Origin: Amanita rubescens
Taxonomy: Eukaryota > Basidiomycota > Agaricomycetes > Agaricales > Amanitaceae
Length of the DNA: 39,524 nucleotides
Assembly (NCBI GenBank): GCA_015039365.1
Contig: WION01000492.1
Span: forward strand, 1-39,524
Reading direction: 5' to 3'
The notes beneath the pieces are model-generated. The model did no database searches. It worked only from the letters and a program-made list of their open reading frames with translations, and was not told the origin of the DNA. Of the stretch, positions 10,826 through 22,840 are shown in pieces. The translations under genes and the position numbers were made by a program. Every line of letters starts with the position of its first letter. Positions within the stretch are counted from its first letter, which is position 1.

Positions 10826-11341
10826 GATAAGATGCCCTTCCGATCGTGTCCGAGCTTCGCGCCTTCGGAACTACATCTAAGGCTTCCTCATTTGGGAGTT
10901 ATAGACATCTGATCGAATCCTCATGCACCTGCCAGATATCGCTCAGGATCCCTTTACCATTCATCTCGCGATATATCACATATGAATATTCGTGCGACAC
11001 CTAGCTCTGCGCGTTCACTACTATGTGTGATGTCCTCTTCGATTAATTGGATGAAGAAGCGGCACGTAGACCATGGTCCCGACTGGTCATTGTGGTCTGA
11101 AGGTCCCATCAACATCGATCGCGCGCCCAACATGAAGTATAACCGAAGTCCTGTTTGATTTGGACGTCATCTAGCGAAATCAATGGTGAAATATTCAAGT
11201 GTAGACCGCTAATCCAAGGATCCGTCCAAATCGCACTGGAAATATCGGCCGCGCAAGCCTCCATCTATGCCAACGTGAGTCGCTAGTACAGCCATATGTT
11301 GATAAATGGGGTAACGAGATTCATCGATTGCTGTTGGTGTG

Positions 11342-11529
11342 CTATATAAGCAGTTGCGGGATATGATTGTATAGAAAGCTCTGTGAACGTTCGTAAATTT
11401 AGCTAGGCGAGTTAAAGAAAGACAGTCGGGAAGCTTGATGGCGCGACCCCGCCACGGCGAAGAACGTTCTTTGCCACCCCAGCCCAAGACTCCAGTATCA
11501 CCGTATTGGAAGTCTTATTCGTCCTTGGT
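11342..11529 (+). pseudogene. Possible gene start without a body (TATA box plus short first exon)
   Basis: A good TATA box (CTATATAAG, 11342-11350) lies about 90 bp before an ATG at 11438. The frame from there is basic and Pro-rich, reading MARPRHGEERSLPPQPKTP and then a YWKSYSS segment. The layout MA(K/R)PR...YW..SY...V resembles the first exon of the gene at 15216-16301 (MAKPRDAPKYWDDSYETVV). No downstream coding exon can be joined with confidence. It may be a truncated paralogue or chance. Confidence 0.22.
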
Positions 11530-12653
11530 GTAGTTGACGTAAGTGGAAGTTGGAACTCTGCTTCGAGTCGGAGATGCACTGGCGTTGCTATATGACGAAG
11601 TAACTGCCCCTAAACCCGATACTTTTCGTCGCGGGTCTCAAGAGGGGAACGTTGACATAGAAGTCAGTAACCGAGATGGGGTATGAGATAGCCTGCTGCC
11701 GCAGAATATAGATAAATGGGATCTAAACATCACATCAATAATGTATCGTAAAAAATCGAACCAACAAGAAAAGAGTCTTACCCCGCCACCCTCAATCCAC
11801 CGTTCTAACTTCTCATATGCTTTGGCGGAATGACAGAATCCGCAGAATGCCTCACCCCCCCTGTCATGTTAAATCCTCTGCATCGCGGAATCACCGGCTT
11901 GTCCGTGGTCATCATGCTGCGCGGGGCTGATTGACGCTTACGTTCTGCTGTGTTGGCAGCGCGCTGAAGTGCAGATGGGATGGGGGGGCCGTGTTGGGAA
12001 GAACGCTGGTGATGATCTGCTTGACAGTGTATACGTTGCAGAAACGGACTGTCGGGCCAGCGCGACGTCACGGCTACGTGACACAACCGCCCAGCGCTGG
12101 CATGACTTCCATTCAACACTCTAAATTTCTTGAAACTCTCGTTTCAAGAGCTTCCCCGTCAAGCAGATGTTCCAAAAATGCAAACTGATTGCGCGTGTGA
12201 GTAATCGATCGCGCTTGACAGGTTCACAAACATAATTTTTCCATTCTTAGACATAAACATGACCTACACGAAGCAGGAAACCCTCATCTCAATTCATTGG
12301 AGGCTGTGTAAAGACAATTCACGTTGGAGCGAATACGTACGTCGGGACCCGAGGTGAGTTCATATTGTCGCTATGCTTATCACCAATTTGACCAAAGGCA
12401 GTTAGACACTGTTAGGCATCGTCTAACATAGACACGCCGATACTGCATGACCGACGCCAAGATCAACAGGAATCTATGGAGCTCCCGCTTATGTCCATTC
12501 TTTCAGCATTCCAACAGCGCCAACTTACGTCTTTTACGGAGCCATAAACTGATAGCAATGATGTGCAAGCACTTTTTCACGCATGGCCCCATACAAATAT
12601 CATGCTTAGGTGAAACGGTGTCATTCTCATTGTCTTCCAGTCCCCCTTCCACG

Positions 12654-14625
12654 ATGATGGCGTATGCTGTGTGGCTACTACTGTCCACTCTGCTTTCCTA
12701 TGGTTCTACCAAGCAGCCGCCGTCTTGTCGATGCTTATCGTATCAACCGTGCTGGCCGTCTGCGTCCGACTTTGCCCAACTCGAAACTCAACTCTCTGTA
12801 CCATTGATCAAGCCCATTCCTCCGGCCTCTGCTTGCTACCCGCCGTCTCATCCCTCCGGGAACTGCGCCGCAGTCCAGGAACACCTGACTGACGCGACTT
12901 GGCGCTCAAATCTACCAGGGGCGATGCAGATACTCAACTTTGAGAGCTACGTTTTCAAAAACGGTACCATCGATGCATGTTATTATAACACGACCCTCGG
13001 ATATCCATGCGAGCAGGGGAATATACCAATCCTCGGTGTAGAAGCACAGAAGGTCAGCGATATTCAAGCCGCGGTCAGGTTTGCAAAGCAGCACAACTTG
13101 AAGCTGATCATCAAGAATACTGGGTATGTCCAAATGCCTACGAAACATTCTCTGCCATTGACGTCGTTGTTTCCAAAGCCATGACTTTTTGGGTCGAAGC
13201 TCCGGTCGCGGCGGGTTCATGTTATGGACGCATAAACTGAAGGACATCACATACGACGACCACTTTGTCCCAGATGGCGCGCCTTCAACCGAATCATATA
13301 AAGGTACGGGGTTATTTATTGATTTAAACACGTTTTTTAGTGACATCTGCAGCTCTTACAATCGGTGCTGGGGTACAATGGTCAGAAGCCTATGCCGCCG
13401 CAAATGCCAGCGGACGTTTCATACTTGGCGGAATATCTGGCGGAGGGTCAGTCGGGGCTGCTGGTGGATGGATTCTTGGCGGTGGTCACAGCGCGTTTTC
13501 AGCCAAATATGGACTAGGTGCGTAAATCTGCCGCCTCGGATGCATATAATTGAAGTCCTGCGCAAGGTGTGGACAACGTTATTCAATTCACACTCGTCCT
13601 TGCTTCGGGCGAATATGCCATCGCAAATGATTACAAAAACAGTGACCTCTTCTGGGCCTTACGAGGAGGCGGCGGTGGCACATTTGGTGTCATCGCGACT
13701 GTTACTTATCGCACCCACGAGGTCCTGCCATTCGCCTCGTTCAACTCCAGCGCCACATTTGCAACCCCCGAAGTTGCCAAGAAATTCATGACGGAATTCA
13801 TCCGCCTTCACCCAGATCTTTCAGATAAAGGATGGGGTGGTTATGGTTCTTGGTCCAACACGTCCTTTAACCATGTTTATATTGGCCCCAACATATCAGT
13901 ACTTGAGGCAAAAGAGACGTTTTCGCCGTTCATCGAACCTGCGAAATCCATTGCGAAAGACTTTCAGTTCGAATTCGGAGATTTCAGCTCGTTTTACGAG
14001 TTTGAGCATCTCTTCCTCAGCACGCCGAGTGGTTCCGGGGGGTTATTGGAACTCACATCAAGGTTGATGTCTCGAAAGAAGGCCCAAGAGGAGCCTGAAA
14101 GGGTTGCCGAGTTAACGCTTGCCCTCGGCGTTGGTTTCTCGCAAGTCACCACCTTTTTACCGTTCAAGCCTAAGCTGATGTCGGTCTTAGCTTTGTCGCT
14201 GGGGGTGCTGTTGCACGTGTTGACCCTGATAATGTTGGACTTAATCCAGCATGGAGAAAGGGGCTTGGAGTGCTGACCGGCGGGGCATCGTGGGATGAAG
14301 GCACCTCAGCGGCCAAGATAGAGGTGTTAATACGGGATAGCCTCGATCAACTCAACAATTACCTGGACAAGGTATCTCCAGACTCGGGCACCTACTTCAA
14401 CGAGGTACGAGGCTTCATATTTGACGCAAAGTCGAATGTAAAACTAAAATTCGAACCATTTAGGCTTCCTTACATGAGAGAGACCCGAAAAGGACGTTTT
14501 TTGGCTCCCATTACAATCGCCTGAGGCAAATAAAGAGGAAATATGACCCTGATGACTTGTTCTTGGTTGCGGAGGGCGTTGGATCGGACGAATGGGACAA
14601 GTCACTGGATTGTCGCTGGTATTAG
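12654..14625 (+). CDS. FAD-linked oxidoreductase, berberine-bridge-enzyme type
   Basis: Six exons (12654-13123, 13179-13303, 13341-13517, 13567-14133, 14175-14404, 14464-14625) join in consistent phase to about 576 residues, the family's usual size. An N-terminal hydrophobic segment suggests secretion. It is followed by the SCRCLSYQPCWPS motif seen at the start of fungal members. The FAD-binding domain runs from about residue 115. It includes NTGHDFLGRSSGRGG, where the His is the likely covalent FAD ligand, and GAAGGWILGGGHSAFSAKYG. A substrate domain follows, and the C-terminal BBE segment has NYNRL-like HYNRLRQIKRKYDPDDLF and ends CRWY. The VxGxC cysteine used for a second covalent FAD bond in plant berberine-bridge enzymes is not visible, so mono-covalent FAD is inferred. 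The fourth intron (14134-14174, 41 nt, donor GTTTCT) is the weakest junction. The substrate is unknown. An alternative start at 12657 is equally possible. Confidence 0.9.
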
Positions 14626-15215
14626 TAGGAGCTATGCTAAATGGCATCACACATGGAAACACGGCTCTGACATTAGTACACTACTTTACATACATATTCA
14701 ATTGAGATTGTATTTACCCTGGTGTCCCCAACGACCATTTCATTTTCATTGAGTCGTTCGCCTGCACATAACCTCCTGTCTAGCCACGCTTTGAGTGGCA
14801 CGCTTCAATTCTTCCGATCGCCTGTTTGCAAATATACATGCTACTGATGATCTACATATATCAATCAATTTTGTTCAATATGCAACAGATGCGCCTCACA
14901 CTGTGCAACTCGCTATGGCCGAATTGATGATAGAAAACCCTCAGACAACGTGCACGGGTCGGATCCTGCCGATCTTCCACGTTCACAGACCGAGTGGCAA
15001 TGACGCAGTGGACACGCGCCTAAATATGGACTTGCGTAACCCTAGTAGAACCCCAGCCATTGGCTCAATTCACAAATCACACAATGTGTTGACAAGATAT
15101 AGCTATTAGTAAGGACGTACGGAGTCGACGCTTATCTAGAAATAGCAATAGTAACAGGACCGTAATTGACCAGGAGACATCTAAGCATGACGTCGGACGC
15201 TCGCGGTGACGCTCC
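14626..15215. other. No recognisable gene
   Basis: This stretch between the convergent 3' ends of the FAD oxidoreductase and the repeat-containing gene holds one 104-codon + frame (14795-15109) without motifs. Nothing else is seen. Confidence 0.55.
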
Positions 15216-16301
15216 CTAGCGCCTCCTCTTCTTAGCGCCTGTTTTATCAGTGCTCGCTTTCCTCTTCTTACTAGTAGAGCCTCTCTCATCGCTGCTCGCT
15301 TTCCTCTTCTTACTAGTAGAGCCTCTCTCATCGCTGCTCGCTTTCCTCTTCTTACTAGTAGAGCCTTTTTCATCGCTGCTTGCTTTCCTCTTCTTACTAG
15401 TAGAGCCTCTTTCATCGCTGCTCACTTTCCTCTTCTTAGCGCCTCTTTCATCACTGCTCGCTTTCCTCTTCTCTCTAACAGCCTCATCCCCACTGGTCTC
15501 TTCCCCACTGGTCTCATCCTCATCGGAACGACCATAGTAATCTTCCTCCCCTTCATCTTCCTCATACACGCGTGGACGCCCCCCTTTTACCGACCGCTCC
15601 ACACTCCTAAACCTGACCTCCATCCCCAACCGGTCCCGCTCTTTAGCCGTCAACCGCCACTCCTTCCCCTTCACCAATCGCTTCCCCAGATAATAGCCGG
15701 ACCACGAACTGTGGCCCCCTCCCTGAAGGTGCCACTCAAACACCAAAAACGGGGACCCATTATCATCCAGCACCACCGAAACGCCCACTGCATTGCCCTC
15801 CGTATCCAACCATGTTGCGCTGTCCTCGTCGTCCTGCTCCTCATTCAGCAGCACCTCCCAATAGCTCTCCACGACAGCCGCGTTCGAAGACTTCCCCTTC
15901 CGCACATGCCGCATGCCGTCAAACGCGACCGTGCACGTACCCCAGGCGATGTGCCCGCTAACGTCCTCGGGCGCGACTGACTGGCCAGGACGGTGCTTTG
16001 CAGCGCCGAGCATGATGCTGTGCCTCGCGATGAAAGCCGCGTCGTCCTTGTAGTCGCTGCGGTGCATATCCTCGACATCCCCGCCCCACTCTGGGTCACC
16101 GCTGAACAGCCAGACGTAGGTGCCCAGGATGTCGGCAAGCCGTGTGGGGGTGTCGCGCATTTCCTGTGTAGTAGGTTGAGAAACATGCGAAACTTTTGCA
16201 GGGTTTTTTCCCGCCCAAGTCTAAGAATTACTCACAACTCCTGCAACGACTGTTTCATATGAGTCATCCCAATATTTCGGAGCGTCGCGCGGCTTGGCCA
16301 T
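15216..16301 (-). CDS. Hypothetical protein with C-terminal KKRK/SSDE repeats
   Basis: Two exons, 16236-16301 and 15216-16163, are joined across an intron with donor GTGAGT and acceptor ACACAG in phase 0. The product is about 337 residues. I prefer the upstream start at 16301, giving MAKPRDAPKYWDDSYETVVA, because the ATG at 16160 lies just inside exon 2. Residues about 23-215 look globular, with Trp- and Gly-rich strands such as SYWEVLLNEEQDDED, FLVFEWHLQGGGHSSWSGYYLG and KGKEWRLTAKERDRLGMEVRF. This part resembles other unassigned agaricomycete proteins. An acidic linker (EEDEGEEDYYGRSDEDE) leads into five to six copies of a 14-residue unit, SKKRKASSDERGST, rich in nuclear-localisation-like KKRK. 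The chain ends KKRRR. Nuclear location is likely. The function is unknown. Confidence 0.75.
15251..15470 (-). repeat. 42-bp coding minisatellite
   Basis: Four nearly exact 42-bp copies start near 15251, 15293, 15335 and 15377. A shortened (about 36 bp) and a more diverged copy follow. On the minus strand each encodes the 14-residue KKRK-ASSDE-RGSTS unit of the gene above. Differences are mostly single bases (E/K, A/V swaps). The opposite strand is also open (repeating LLAFLFLLVEPLSS), which I take as a shadow. Confidence 0.9.
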
Positions 16302-17216
16302 TGTTTATGGCCAAGTTGGTCTTCGTGGAGCTATATAGAATTGAAGTTGTGTTTTCCCACACCAATAAAACGCGTACGTGTAAAACTCCCGTAATGAACA
16401 AGGAAAAACACTGAGACGCGCGATGACAGAACTAGAGCGTGTATTCGCTATCGAGAGTGAGATGCGATGGCAGGAACTCCGAACGAATGAAAGAAGCAAG
16501 TAAGTTCAGTAAGTACGTTCGCGCGGTTGAAATGCCTTTTATATCCTATTTGTATCTGTTTGTTGTATGCAACTGTCAAGAACGAATCCTCACTGTTTCT
16601 GATCGGCAGCTTTGTGCAATCTGAGGAGGGTGGAAGATAAGGCACTCCACTTATACACCGGCTCACAGCTCGTTTACGTACTCCTGACCCATGACCGTAA
16701 TGGTTGATTTAGATTCTACACCACTGCTTCACGAACGTGTTTAAATTTCTAGACTACGGCGTTATAACTCCCCCCCTCCCCCCACTTGCCCACTCCTCCC
16801 CGCGCAACCGTTTTCCTCCTGCTCTGTTGTAAGCCCACTCCTCTGTATACTGGCCGCGGTCCGGTCCGGTCCAGGTTCGGGACCCTTGAGGCCGGACCTG
16901 CACCGGACATGGAGGTTCGGTTCGGGGGGGGGCGAACCTGAACCTGCACACGGGGTTCAGGTCCGGTTCGGGTTCGGACCATGCCTGGACCCCAAATGAG
17001 TGGCGAGCTGGGTGCTTGTAGCTTTGAAAGGTTCATGGAAGGCCTCGCTTCACTAAAATTACTTGGTTATGTGGGCCGCTGCAGTGCACGGCAAGTCCGA
17101 GGCCTATTTAGGCTATTTTATCTAATTATATCAAATCTGACATGATGATTAACTATTAAGAGTAACTTACATTTAAAGTCAACATTCCATTCTTGAACAC
17201 TATATCCTCTATAAGA
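16302..17216. other. No recognisable gene; GC-rich repeat patch inside
   Basis: Short frames only (16439-16666 both strands, 16749-17036 -). A TATA-like CTATATAG at 16331-16338 lies upstream of the 15216-16301 gene, but only about 30 bp from its start codon. The GGTTCGG-rich patch is listed separately. AT-rich Helitron-like DNA starts near 17.1 kb. Confidence 0.45.
16855..16985. repeat. GGTTCGG/GGTCCGG-rich inverted patch
   Basis: The heptamers GGTTCGG, GGTCCGG and GGTTCAGG and their complements (CCGGACC, CGAACCTGAACC) recur many times in about 130 bp. They can fold back on themselves. Its GC content is far above both flanks. It may be the end or remnant of a small fold-back element. Confidence 0.5.
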
Positions 17217-17968
17217 TTAGTTTTTTGTATAGATGGCAATGGATGCATTCTTTCCTCTGCAGTGGTATAAATTTTGTATTGTGTTTATCATACCATCATA
17301 TATTGGCTCATCACCCGTAGTAATACCATCATGGAACCATGTCATTCCATTTTCATATACAATTCGAGAGGTGAAATGGTAATTTGAAAAGTAAATGATT
17401 CCTCTCAACATATATGTATGATGTTCCTGATCTATTGTCACATTGAATCTACTATTAATCTGGAATTCATGACCTGATACATCCAAAGCTACAATTGGAA
17501 GTGCATAAGCAAATCTGAATTTTCTATATATGTTTATTTGACATAAATTGCATATCCCTACTATGTCTTCTCTGAAATTTGTCATCCAAGATTCAGTAGA
17601 TAATTCCCCTGTGCACCAGCAACTATTAGACAACTATTGTTGCGAAGCTGAACATCTTCCACTAAGTGTTCATTGTAGCAATGTATAGATCTTTGAAGAG
17701 TATCTATTGGAGTCTCAAGTAGGATTTCCAAAAGCCTAGTGATACTAGTGTAGCGTCCCCATGCAAAGTTTATTGGAGATAACTGTTCTAATCTGAAACG
17801 TAAATTATCTCTGCTTGCATTCAATGATATCAGTCCAATATTGGATGCTGTGAAGTTGTTTAAAAGAGGACCCATTATTCTCTCATTCATGTTTCTAAAT
17901 GTATCATCCCATTTCATACAGTCACTCCTCCAAATAGCATGTAATATGCAAAGCAGAATCATATGCAC
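17217..17968 (-). pseudogene. Transposon-associated peptidase-like ORF, frameshifted
   Basis: Two overlapping frames, 17582-17968 and 17217-17633, continue one another. The first runs through WGRYTSITRLLEILLETP to CLIVAGAQ. The second continues with CNLCQ and a conserved C-terminal block containing ALDVSGHEF, LRGIIYFSNYHFTSRI, WFHDGITTG and SIAIYTKN. The shift lies near 17610 and is best read as an indel. The Y/HF...WFHDG pattern recalls the His-containing end of ubiquitin-specific-protease-like peptidases that recur in agaricomycete transposons. The upstream catalytic Cys is not placed. It may belong to the Helitron or be a separate nested ORF. Confidence 0.5.
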
Positions 17969-19257
17969 AGCTGTTTTCAGTCCAATAAAATCCAGAAGGT
18001 GTTAGTGATGAAACAGATATCACTTTACTGTCTCTATGTCTGGTTGATTTGTTTGTTTTTTTTTAATCTTTTTCAAAATTGTTACAGTCTTTTTTATTTT
18101 TTAGATTGTAGGAGGATGTTACACTCTTTCAGATTTCTTTTTTTATTTTAAAGGGATACTTCCTTTCGCAGGAATAAAAGAGTTTATGACATTGGTGTTG
18201 AACCAAGATTGGCACACTTTTATTTGATTTCTTCAGTATCTCCATTCTACATCACCTTCTATTGGGTCAAGCATAGGGTCAGATTTGCTCCATCTAATTG
18301 CTCGATGTACAGCTGAAGGCACATAAGACTCCCTTTATACTTTCTGTAACTTGTATTAAAGTATTCCTTCTATATCCACTACATTACTTGGCAGCTTGCT
18401 CTCATGTTCAGCTTTGTTATTTCATCTAGCAACTCCAAGTCTCTGAACTCTTGTCTCAAAGCTCTAGAAGCTCTGCCTGTTATCTTTTTTGTCAAAGCTT
18501 TGCAGGATGATTGTCCTTCAGCAGTTGCACTCCTTGAAAGTGCAGTATAATAAGCTGATGTGATCTACAGTTGACAGATCAACAACATTATATGGGCGAG
18601 TTTTCCCTTGTGATGCAAAGTCAGTCATGGCAAAGTTTGGAAGAACTTCTACTTGAGATCTGGACAAGCAGATTTTGCTATCATCAGGCAGTTTGCAATT
18701 ATTGCATTTGTAGTACGAGTCAGTGGAACTACATTTAGAGGTAAAGTATTAATGTGATGTCTCTTGGAGGGTTCAAGCTTTACAAATAGTGTCTCCAGAA
18801 TAACTGCCCTTAGTCCCTGTTGTTGATCCAACCAACAACAATAGCCTCTTGGCCATTTGTGATGCATAGTTCAGTTGCTGCATTGCATTAATGATGACAG
18901 GGAGCCTATACAGAGTGACAATTTACCTGGTACATGCTTATCAGCAGAGGAATGTGGAAGGTTCCATATAATCTGTTGCATTCATTAGAGATAGCAGCCA
19001 ATTTCTAGTTTTCTTTTCTTCTTGTAGTATTTTCATCAGTTGTGACCCTTACTGAGTCTTCTGAATAGAACATAGTTAGTTGTTACCAGTTTCTTGTGCA
19101 AACTTTATACACCTAACCTGTTGATTCATCTTTTGTATGTTCCTTGCAGTGATTATTGATATATTTCTGAACTTTGGATCACATTGAGGGTTTCCTGGAC
19201 AAGAGATGTAATCTTGATCTTAGAACTGTATGTCATCAGTAGTGCAATCTTTGTGTC
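17969..19257. other. AT-rich transposon interior without readable ORF
   Basis: No frame here exceeds about 70 codons or shows a domain. It lies between the helicase and the peptidase-like ORF and is probably eroded element sequence. Confidence 0.45.
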
Positions 19258-20558
19258 TCATATTTTCCAATGCTGAGCGAACTTATCATCATCTTCTGTA
19301 TTTTGTTGTTGTCTCATATTTTGCCTAAGAATCACAACAGTTGTACTTGGTGCCAAACAGCTCTTCCAATTGCTTCTTCTTGTGATCTCAGGGATGTTCC
19401 AAATTGTCCTATGTACGGCTATATAGGGACACATTTTCTCCACCTATTGGTGGAGGCAGTTGTGCAAAGTCACCAAAATTATGTTTATACCTCCAAAGGG
19501 TGTATCTAATCGATTATTACCCTTGCAAGCTGTGTGCTGATCCTGTATAAATCATGGCATGAAAGCATTGACACCTCATCCAAGCATAATCAACACCTTG
19601 TAATCGTGTTCGGACTTGAGATAACATCTTTTCAGATGCATTTTCACTTAGGTCATTTTCCTAAAACCGAGTGATATGTTGATCCAGACAACAGTGCAGC
19701 AGCTGAACCTGTTGGAGCAACAGCAATTAACTGATAGCTTTATTTTGCAAAAAAAGAGATGTAACTGCTTTATTACTTGAGATTTACCTGTTCCTCCCAT
19801 TCCTCCAATATACATCTTCAGTTGACCTGAGTTCACCATTACAACATGATGTGCAATTATTTTGAATGCACGTTCCTGCTCTTGATTTAATTAAACTCTG
19901 TACATAATGAGTTGATAGAATATTCATGAATGGTTTGTAATGTTTTTTTTCCAAATATGATTGTCAATGACTTGACAACATTTGGTTTACCATGACACTT
20001 TGAGAGACCTTCTTCTGGAGAATCAGATTGATGTTTGATTCTATCTGCAATACTTTTTGCTTTTCTTTACAATCCTTCCAATCAGATCCTTTCAAGTTTG
20101 CAGACTTGATTGGATTTATTGTTTGGAATCAATCTGAGAGAAATTTCATTTGTCCAGCCAGTTTGTCGCATCACAGCCCTAATATCTGCCATTTCTCTCT
20201 GTAGCTTTAATTCCTTGTTGCCTATTATGTTCTGATTGGTTTCAATGCCATCATGTAAGTAAATCCCATCAACATAACTTTCTGGAGATATTTCTTCATC
20301 ATTAGTCTCTATGTTTTCATTAAACATGAACAATGCTGCTCCCTTCCCTGCCTTCATTTGAGCACGATAGTCATCTCGAGCATCAAGGCACTCATATTTA
20401 ATATTAAAGTTTTCATCAATTGATACTGTCTTTGTGTAAAGTTGTGATTTATAAATGTTCATCCCAAGAAATCTCATGTTTTTTAAGGAATTCCTGTTCT
20501 CCATGGTTTGAATAAAGTCAGCATTGTCATACAATAGTATTCTCTGTTGCCTGGTCAC
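19258..20558 (-). pseudogene. PIF1-family helicase of the Helitron, fragmented
   Basis: The Walker A segment MYIGGMGGTGKSQVIKQL is at about 19.77-19.81 kb (minus). A downstream helicase motif, VVILRQNMRQ, is at about 19.32-19.36 kb. The upstream ORF 20082-20558 carries YRAQMKAGKGAALFMFNEN and MADIRAVMRQTGWT, as in the linker between Rep and helicase in fungal Helitrons. Frames between these islands are interrupted by stops and shifts, so no full helicase can be read. In an intact Helitron this enzyme unwinds the donor strand. Confidence 0.75.
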
Positions 20559-21125
20559 ACTAGGTAATGTGCCTCCTATAAAATTTACAACTTATTTCTT
20601 TGTCTGGGTAACATGAGTACATGTGTTTCACACAAGGGATGTGACTTCTTGAAATAGTACATATTATTCTGCAGTTTCTTAGACTTACCTTCATCTTCAC
20701 CTTCACTATTTTCATCCCTATCATATTCATCAATCAATTCACACTCAGAAGGACAATCTTCACATTCATCATCACTAAATGCACATTGACTTTACTTGTC
20801 TTCTTATTTAAGTCTCTGGATGAAATACGCTTTCGTCACATCTTCTAACCCAGTCATACAAACACATGTCTTCTAATTCATTGGCCTGTAAATGTAGTCA
20901 TACAGGTGAAAATCCAATTATTCTTTTTTTACTTTTAGAATTGCAACTTTACTATTTAGTAGATGCCACATCAGAGTCCCACACACTATGCACCTCATTA
21001 ACAAATGATTTCCAGTAGAACGAGACAAATTTATGTGAGGTGTAGTGATCTGGATTCCAAGGAGGTACATGCAACCATTGGTCCACCCATTTCTGATTTG
21101 GTTGACAGCAAGTTTACCATTTTTG

Positions 21126-22680
21126 TCAGCAATTGTCGAGCTTTATCCTTTTCAGAAATTGAACTCCAATGATTTCTTGATTTCTATCAAATATGCTTTT
21201 TATTGCTTCAAACACTACATGTGTTTTTAAGCTGCTTTTAGTAATATAGTCAGAAATGTAGACAATAACTGCCTTTAATGCAGTACCTGACCACATGCTT
21301 GTTACATCTGTGTTGCACCTGAATATATATGTCAAATAAGTAGTAATGAAGTTCATCCAAGGTTCACCTTTTTTCAGGTTCAAGCCCCAGACTCTGCATC
21401 AATTTGAGTCACTTCAAAAGTAGGTCTTGGAAAGCGTGCTTTGCATGTTCCATATTTGTTGTCTCTACACCCCACATATGCCACCCTTTTGTTAATTGAA
21501 CCATCCTTGTTTAACCTCTATCACAGTTATGAATGTTTGACTTGCTGACAATATCATCCACTACAAGTTCAAAATTTTTCCACCAAGATTCAACATCAGA
21601 ACATTTCTGGCAGTCATTACATTCAGTTGGGCACATTGGGGGAGGCATCAGGCAAAGTTTCAGTAGGGTCTTTATAGTCCTCTGATTTACTAATGTGGTC
21701 CATCTTTGTAAGATTTCATCTTTTGTCCTGTCAAAAATTCTCCAATCTGACAACTTTCAATCCATGCAATGATTTTTTCTTGGAAGTCAGAGTTTGGATC
21801 CAGAATGAGGTCACGCATTTCCTGTGGTGTCAAGTTTCCCTTGATCCATAGCATCATATGTAAATGAAGAGCCAATCTGCCTTGCTGTTCAACAGTACCA
21901 TAGAAAGCTTTAGTATGACCATACAAGCCCATATGTGTAGAACCAACCCCAAGAACATCACAAATAAATGTGTCTAAAAAGTGGAAAAATCTTGCACATG
22001 CCACTGGATTGCTGCAAATCCGCCTTAGACGTTCATCATAAGGTAGGCTAATTGGTTCAAATAATGCCTCATTTCCGCATAGTAAATGCAAATAGGATGT
22101 TTTACATCTGCTGGAGATAATGTGATATACCAAAATGGTGCTCCACAGTGTGCAACAAGAGACCAAATCTCATTTCTCATCCATTCTTGCTTGTATTGGA
22201 TCCTTTAACTTTACCAGAAACATGATCTAAATCTCTAATCAGTTGAAAACACTGCTTTTCTGCTTCAGTATTTGGCTCAACAAAGTCATCCTTTGACAGG
22301 CGATGAATGATTGAGTTCAGTGCATCAGCATCATACTCAGAAGCTCCCTGATATGTCATCAAAAATACGCTTTTCAGCTAGCAAAAACCATTAGTTGTAG
22401 CTGCTTTAACTTGTTCATGACTAAATGCTACAAAAGGGAAGTTAGGATCTGTTTGAAATCTTTTATCATGATACATAAGTAGTCGTCTTTTGTGTTCAGC
22501 ATCTGACAATCTTGGTACACTTCCTATACCACCTAATCCATAAGGAAGCCAGGAAACATTTGAGGATATAAATGGGGATTTTCCAGATGCTTTCAGCTTG
22601 GGCACCATGTCCAACTGCAAGAACTTGCCTTGATTGTTTAAGTGATGCAATGCCTTAGCCTTGACTTCATTTAATGACAT
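21126..22680 (-). pseudogene. Helitron Rep (HUH endonuclease) region, fragmented
   Basis: The ORFs 22378-22680, 22177-22362, 21690-22166, 21511-21753 and 21126-21383 are successive parts of one Rep. The N-terminal block has WLPYGLGGIGS, KRRLLMYHDKRFQTD and FPFVAFSHEQVKA. The catalytic block VEQQGRLALHLHMMLWI contains the HUH motif (H-L-H) near 21.86 kb. Later come CPTECNDCQKC and FRCNTDVTSMWSG, and a candidate catalytic tyrosine in YISDYITK. Rep nicks and joins DNA in rolling-circle transposition. The key His residues are intact, but the frame is broken between blocks, some breaks perhaps being introns. Confidence 0.8.
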
Positions 22681-22840
22681 TATTTAAGTTGCTCTCCTGT
22701 TAATCCATGGACTGTGAAAGCACATACCTTCCTCTGTCCATCTTCATCCTCCATATCATGCACACTTGTACCTCAGCAGTTTTATTGGTAACAATTGTTT
22801 GAATTCTACACTAACTGGGGCATATCTTCAGGATAGCTTT

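Larger units (their letters stand above)
10504..12653. other. No firm gene; promoter-like stretch near 11.34 kb
   Basis: The longer frames (11209-11487 -, 11805-12119 -, 11931-12188 +) show no domain or consistent exon structure. The AT-rich composition of the GTPase gene stops near 10.64 kb. The telomere-like motif at 10815-10825 and the TATA/short ORF at 11.34-11.53 kb are listed separately. Confidence 0.5.

Noticed and set aside
11805..12119. 104-codon minus ORF overlapping + ORF 11931-12188
   Set aside because: Both strands are open, composition is random-like, and no splice or domain support exists.
15250..15537. Plus-strand ORF of repeating LLAFLFLLVEPLSS, looking like membrane segments
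   Set aside because: It is the complement of the KKRK repeat in a gene with a proper start, intron and globular domain on the minus strand.
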